64,000 nucleotides of DNA from contig NZ_BONF01000005.1 in assembly GCF_016862575.1 (NCBI RefSeq), positions 1-64,000 of the forward strand, in the 5' to 3' direction. This DNA is from Catellatospora bangladeshensis (GTDB taxonomy: Bacteria > Actinomycetota > Actinomycetes > Mycobacteriales > Micromonosporaceae). Each line of letters begins with the position of its first letter. Position 1 is the first letter of the stretch. The position numbers were made by a program, and so were the translations under genes. Below are positions 60,821 through 64,000 of the stretch, piece by piece. The notes beneath the pieces were generated by a model that was given only the letters and a program-made list of their open reading frames with translations, searched no databases and was not told the DNA's origin.

Positions 60821-60865
60821 CATCTCCGGGCCGCTGGTGAGCCACGATCCCACTGAGGAGTTCTG

Positions 60866-61150
60866 ATGAGCGCCATCGCCCACGAGACCGGCACCACCGC
60901 ACCCGAGGCGGCCGGCGAGATCACCTCGATGCGGGAACGCATCGACCAGATCGACGCCGCCCTCATCGCGCTGTGGAAGGAACGCGCGCTGATCTCGCAA
61001 CAGGTCGGCAAGACCCGCGTGGCCTCCGGCGGCACCCGCCTGGTGCTCAGCCGCGAGCGCGAGATCATGGACCGCTTCCGCGGTGAGCTCGGCCCCGACG
61101 GCACCCAGCTGGCCCTGCTCATCCTCCGCGCGGGTCGCGGCCCGCTCTGA
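60866..61150 (+). CDS. Chorismate mutase (AroQ class)
   Basis: A 94-residue all-helical enzyme that converts chorismate to prephenate, the first step towards Phe and Tyr. MRERIDQIDAALIALWKERALISQQVGKTR contains the usual Arg (residues 23-25), Arg40 and Lys49; a SREREI segment supplies the later acidic/basic residues. ATG at 60866 with GAGGAG. Preceded by the attenuator described above. Confidence 0.9.
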   Translation: MSAIAHETGTTAPEAAGEITSMRERIDQIDAALIALWKERALISQQVGKTRVASGGTRLVLSREREIMDRFRGELGPDGTQLALLILRAGRGPL

Positions 61151-61192
61151 CAGCCGCCCGGCGGCGGCCGGCCCCGGCGGACCGCACATGCA

Positions 61193-61225
61193 CAGGGCAC
61201 CGCCCGCGACGCGGACGGTGCCCTG
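61193..61225. terminator. Hairpin between chorismate mutase and OppF genes
   Basis: CAGGGCACCG (61193-61202) pairs with CGGTGCCCTG (61216-61225), between convergent genes. Confidence 0.65.
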
Positions 61226-61300
61226 CTCTATGTTGACCCGGTGGCGGGCGGTCTGGCCGGAGGCTCAACCCAACCGACCGTCCGCCGCCGGGAGACATCA

Positions 61301-62308
61301 CTAACCCGCGTGCACCACGTCCCGGATCTCGGCGAAGTGGCAGGCGCTCGGGTGCGGCGACTTGGCGCTGATCTGCAGCAGCGGCGGCGTCGTCGCGCAG
61401 ATCTCCTGCGCCTTCCAGCACCGGGTGCGGAAGCGGCAGCCCGACGGCGGGTTGGCCGGCGACGGCACGTCGCCCTCCAGCCGGATCACCGTCTTGTGCT
61501 GACGCGCCGTCGGGTCCGGCACCGGCACCGCGGACAGCAGCGCCTGCGTGTACGGGTGCGTCGGCGTGTCGTAGATCTCGTCGTCCGTGCCCAGCTCGAC
61601 CATCTTGCCGAGGTACATCACGCCCACCCGGTCGGCGATGTGGCGCACCACCGACAGGTCGTGGGCGATGAAGATGTACGACAGGTTGAAGTCCCGCTGG
61701 AGGCCGTCCAGCAGGTTCATGACCTGAGCCTGGATCGACACGTCGAGCGCCGACACCGGCTCGTCGCAGACGATGATCTCCGGACGCAGCGCCAGCGCGC
61801 GGGCGATGCCGATGCGCTGCCGCTGCCCGCCCGAGAACTGGTGCGGGTAGCGGTTGATGTGCTCGGGGTTCAGCCCGACCACGTCCAGCAGCTCCTGCAC
61901 CTTCCGGCGCCGGTCGCCCTTGGGCGCGGCGTCGGTGTGGATCTCGAACGGCTCGCCGATGATGTCGCCGACCGTCATACGCGGGTTCAGCGAGGTGTAC
62001 GGGTCCTGCATCACCAGCTGGATGTTGCGGCGCAGCTTGCGCTGCTCCGCCGCGGACAGCTTCAGCACGTCCCGGCCCTGGTAGCGGATCGACCCGGCGG
62101 TCGGCTGCTCCAGGTTCATCAGCAGCTTGGCCAGCGTCGACTTGCCACAGCCGGACTCGCCGACGATGCCCAGGGTCTCACCCTTGTGCAGGTCCAGCGA
62201 GACGCCGTCCACCGCCTTGATCTGCCCGACCGTCTTCTTGAAGAGGACGCCCTTGCGGATCGGGAAGTGCTTGACCAGGTCGCGTACTTCGAGGATCACG
62301 TCACTCAC
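61301..62308 (-). CDS. Peptide ABC transporter ATP-binding protein (OppF-like), second system
   Basis: A 335-residue ATPase with Walker [17 protein letters not shown] and CDEPVSALD, very similar to the OppF-like protein at 42838. Overlaps the upstream OppD-like gene by 8 bp. Last gene of an operon that enters from the right edge. Confidence 0.93.
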   Translation of the reverse strand: MSDVILEVRDLVKHFPIRKGVLFKKTVGQIKAVDGVSLDLHKGETLGIVGESGCGKSTLAKLLMNLEQPTAGSIRYQGRDVLKLSAAEQRKLRRNIQLVMQDPYTSLNPRMTVGDIIGEPFEIHTDAAPKGDRRRKVQELLDVVGLNPEHINRYPHQFSGGQRQRIGIARALALRPEIIVCDEPVSALDVSIQAQVMNLLDGLQRDFNLSYIFIAHDLSVVRHIADRVGVMYLGKMVELGTDDEIYDTPTHPYTQALLSAVPVPDPTARQHKTVIRLEGDVPSPANPPSGCRFRTRCWKAQEICATTPPLLQISAKSPHPSACHFAEIRDVVHAG

Positions 62309-63335
62309 GGCCGACCAGCTCCTCTGCGAAGTGGCACGCGCTGGCCCGGTCGCCCAGCTGGATCAGCGCCGGCCGCTCGGCCGAGCAGATGTCGCGCGCC
62401 ATCCGGCACCGGGGGTGGAAGGCGCAGCCCGAGGGAATGCGCAGCAGGTTAGGCGGCAGACCCTTGATGGTGTTGAGCTCCTGGCCCTTGAGGTCCAGGC
62501 GCGGCAGCGAGTCCAGCAGCGCCATCGTGTAGGGGTGGCAGGGCTTGGCGTACAGCGAGTGCACGTCCGCCTGCTCCACGATCCGGCCGGCGTACATGAC
62601 CGCGATCCGGTCCGCGACGTCGGCGACCACGCCGAGGTCGTGGGTGATCAGGATCATGCCCATGTTCCGCTCCCGGCGGATCTCCGCGAGCAGGTCCATG
62701 ATCTGGGCCTGCACGGTCACGTCGAGAGCCGTGGTGGGCTCGTCGGCGATCAGGATCTCCGGGTCCAGCGCCAGCGACATCGCGATCATCACGCGCTGCC
62801 GCATACCGCCGGAGAACTGGTGCGGGTAGTCGTTGATACGGGTGGCCGCGGCCGGGATCTTGACCTGGTCCAGCAGCTCGATCGCGCGCTTCCTGCCGTC
62901 GGCGCGGCTCATGCCCCGCCGCTTGCGGAAGAGCTCGGCGATCTGGAACCCGACCGTGAAGACCGGGTTCAGCGCCGACAGCGCGTCCTGGAAGACCATC
63001 GAGATGCCCTCGCCGCGGACGAGACGGCGCTCGTCCTTGGGCATGGTGAGCAGGTCCTTGCCGCGGAAGCGGATGGCGCCGCCCGTCACGAACCCCGGCG
63101 GGGTGTCGAGGATGCCCATGATGGTCTGCGCCGTGACGCTCTTGCCGGAGCCGGACTCGCCCAGCACCGCCAGCGTCTCGCCGGCGTCCACGTGGTACGA
63201 CACGCCGTTGATGACCTTGGCGACACCGTCCCGGGTGCGGAACTCCACGTGCAGGTTCTCCACCTCGAGGAGGTGCTGACCTGCCTTGCCGTCGGTGCCG
63301 AGGACCGGCGCCGTGTTCACCTTGATGTCCGTCAC
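62301..63335 (-). CDS. Peptide ABC transporter ATP-binding protein (OppD-like), second system
   Basis: A 344-residue ATPase ([36 protein letters not shown]), beginning MTDIKV like its counterpart at 41820. ATG at 63335. Confidence 0.93.
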   Translation of the reverse strand: MTDIKVNTAPVLGTDGKAGQHLLEVENLHVEFRTRDGVAKVINGVSYHVDAGETLAVLGESGSGKSVTAQTIMGILDTPPGFVTGGAIRFRGKDLLTMPKDERRLVRGEGISMVFQDALSALNPVFTVGFQIAELFRKRRGMSRADGRKRAIELLDQVKIPAAATRINDYPHQFSGGMRQRVMIAMSLALDPEILIADEPTTALDVTVQAQIMDLLAEIRRERNMGMILITHDLGVVADVADRIAVMYAGRIVEQADVHSLYAKPCHPYTMALLDSLPRLDLKGQELNTIKGLPPNLLRIPSGCAFHPRCRMARDICSAERPALIQLGDRASACHFAEELVGRE

Positions 63336-63343
63336 GTCGCCTC

Positions 63344-64000
63344 CTAGCGCAGCTTCGGGTCGAGGGCGTCGCGTACGGCGTCACCGAGCATGACGAAGCT
63401 CAGCACCGCGACCACGAGGAACGCCGCGGGGAACGCCATGATGTACGGGGCGGGCTCCATGAAGTTGCGGCTCTCGCCGATCATGATGCCCCAGGAGACC
63501 ACCGGCGGGCGCAGGCCGACACCGAGGAACGACAGGGTCGCCTCCGCGCCGATGTACGCACCGAGCGTGATCGTGCCGACGACGACCATCGGCGCCATGG
63601 CGTTGGGCAGGACGTGCCGGAAGACGATCCGGCCCGGCCGCGCGCCCAGCGCCTGTGCGGCGTGCACGTAGTCGAGCTGTTTGGTGGACAGCACCGACGC
63701 TCGCATGATGCGGGCGAAGGACGGCCAGCCCAGCACGATGAACGTCAGGATCACCAGCGAGGTGATCCGGAAGGCGCTCGGGTCGCTCTGCACGGACGCG
63801 AACGTCGACAGGATCACCAGCGCGCCGAGCACGAACGGCAGGCCGAGGAAGATGTCGCCGAAGCGGGCCAGCAGGGTGTCCGTCCAGCCGCCCAGGTAGC
63901 CGCTGACGATGCCGAAGAAGCCGCCCAGCAGCATGTTGCCGAGCACCGCGAAGACGCCGACGACGATCGAGGCACGGGCGCCGTAGATGACCCGCGCGTA
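63344..64000 (-). CDS. Peptide ABC transporter permease (OppC-like), partial
   Basis: The C-terminal ~218 residues of a DppC/OppC permease; the frame is open to the window edge, so the N-terminal helix and start lie beyond 64000. The EAA loop YVHAAQALGARPGRIVFRHVLPNAMAPMVV is present. Confidence 0.9.
   Translation of the reverse strand, partial: YARVIYGARASIVVGVFAVLGNMLLGGFFGIVSGYLGGWTDTLLARFGDIFLGLPFVLGALVILSTFASVQSDPSAFRITSLVILTFIVLGWPSFARIMRASVLSTKQLDYVHAAQALGARPGRIVFRHVLPNAMAPMVVVGTITLGAYIGAEATLSFLGVGLRPPVVSWGIMIGESRNFMEPAPYIMAFPAAFLVVAVLSFVMLGDAVRDALDPKLR

Overview
The window is very GC-rich (strong GC bias at third codon positions, many GTG starts, GGAGG-type ribosome sites, frequent 1-4 bp gene overlaps) and reads as chromosomal DNA of an actinomycete. 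Gene content and order (mazG, a SurA-like lipoprotein, mfd with an ogt-type gene, purN-purH next to a DUF6350 membrane protein and sucCD, pcrA) and the short palindromic repeats fit the family Micromonosporaceae; the genus cannot be fixed from this sequence alone. I see no rRNA, tRNA, CRISPR array, prophage or insertion sequence.

Layout. 1-9.1 kb: housekeeping and repair genes, mostly on the minus strand (mazG, SurA-like lipoprotein, ogt, mfd, a small lipoprotein), plus a membrane protein and an SDR enzyme. 9.3-13.9 kb: ppc and an APS-kinase (CysC) protein with a decayed ATP-sulfurylase-like N-terminal half. 13.9-29.2 kb: an accessory region that looks like a Wzx/Wzy-type exopolysaccharide locus. 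It has a Wzz-like chain-length protein, an O-antigen-ligase/polymerase-like protein, a flippase, a WecG/TagA-type and a family-2 glycosyltransferase, two PAPS-dependent sulfotransferases, an APH-fold kinase, a SAM methyltransferase and two exported GH26-like glycosidases. CysC makes PAPS and sits directly beside it, so the simplest reading is a sulfated exopolysaccharide.

29.4-33.4 kb: a DeoR-type regulator coupled to galT, a hydrolase, and a protein fusing an S51/amidotransferase-like domain to a CysS-like C-terminal domain across an in-frame palindromic repeat. 33.7-37.4 kb: icd, ung divergent from a small endonuclease-V-like gene, and mdh. 38.1-43.9 kb: a complete Dpp/Opp peptide ABC importer; a second, related importer runs off the right edge (61.3-64.0 kb, minus). 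44-46.1 kb: purH-purN. 46.3-50.3 kb: a group of small proline-rich or CD225-like membrane proteins around a DUF6350 protein. 50.3-53.9 kb: sucD-sucC, a membrane protein and a stand-alone B12-binding domain. 54.3-56.1 kb: two exported M23 peptidases. 56.2-60.6 kb: pcrA and a secreted 5'-nucleotidase. 60.7-61.2 kb: a chorismate mutase gene preceded by what looks like a classical transcription attenuator, with a leader peptide containing Phe-Tyr-Phe-Thr-Tyr followed by a perfect terminator hairpin.

Three points deserve a second look: the putative sulfated-polysaccharide locus with its neighbouring PAPS supply; the FYFTY attenuator, whose leader peptide may be leaderless; and a family of palindromic repeats that usually terminates minus-strand genes but in one case is translated as an interdomain linker.
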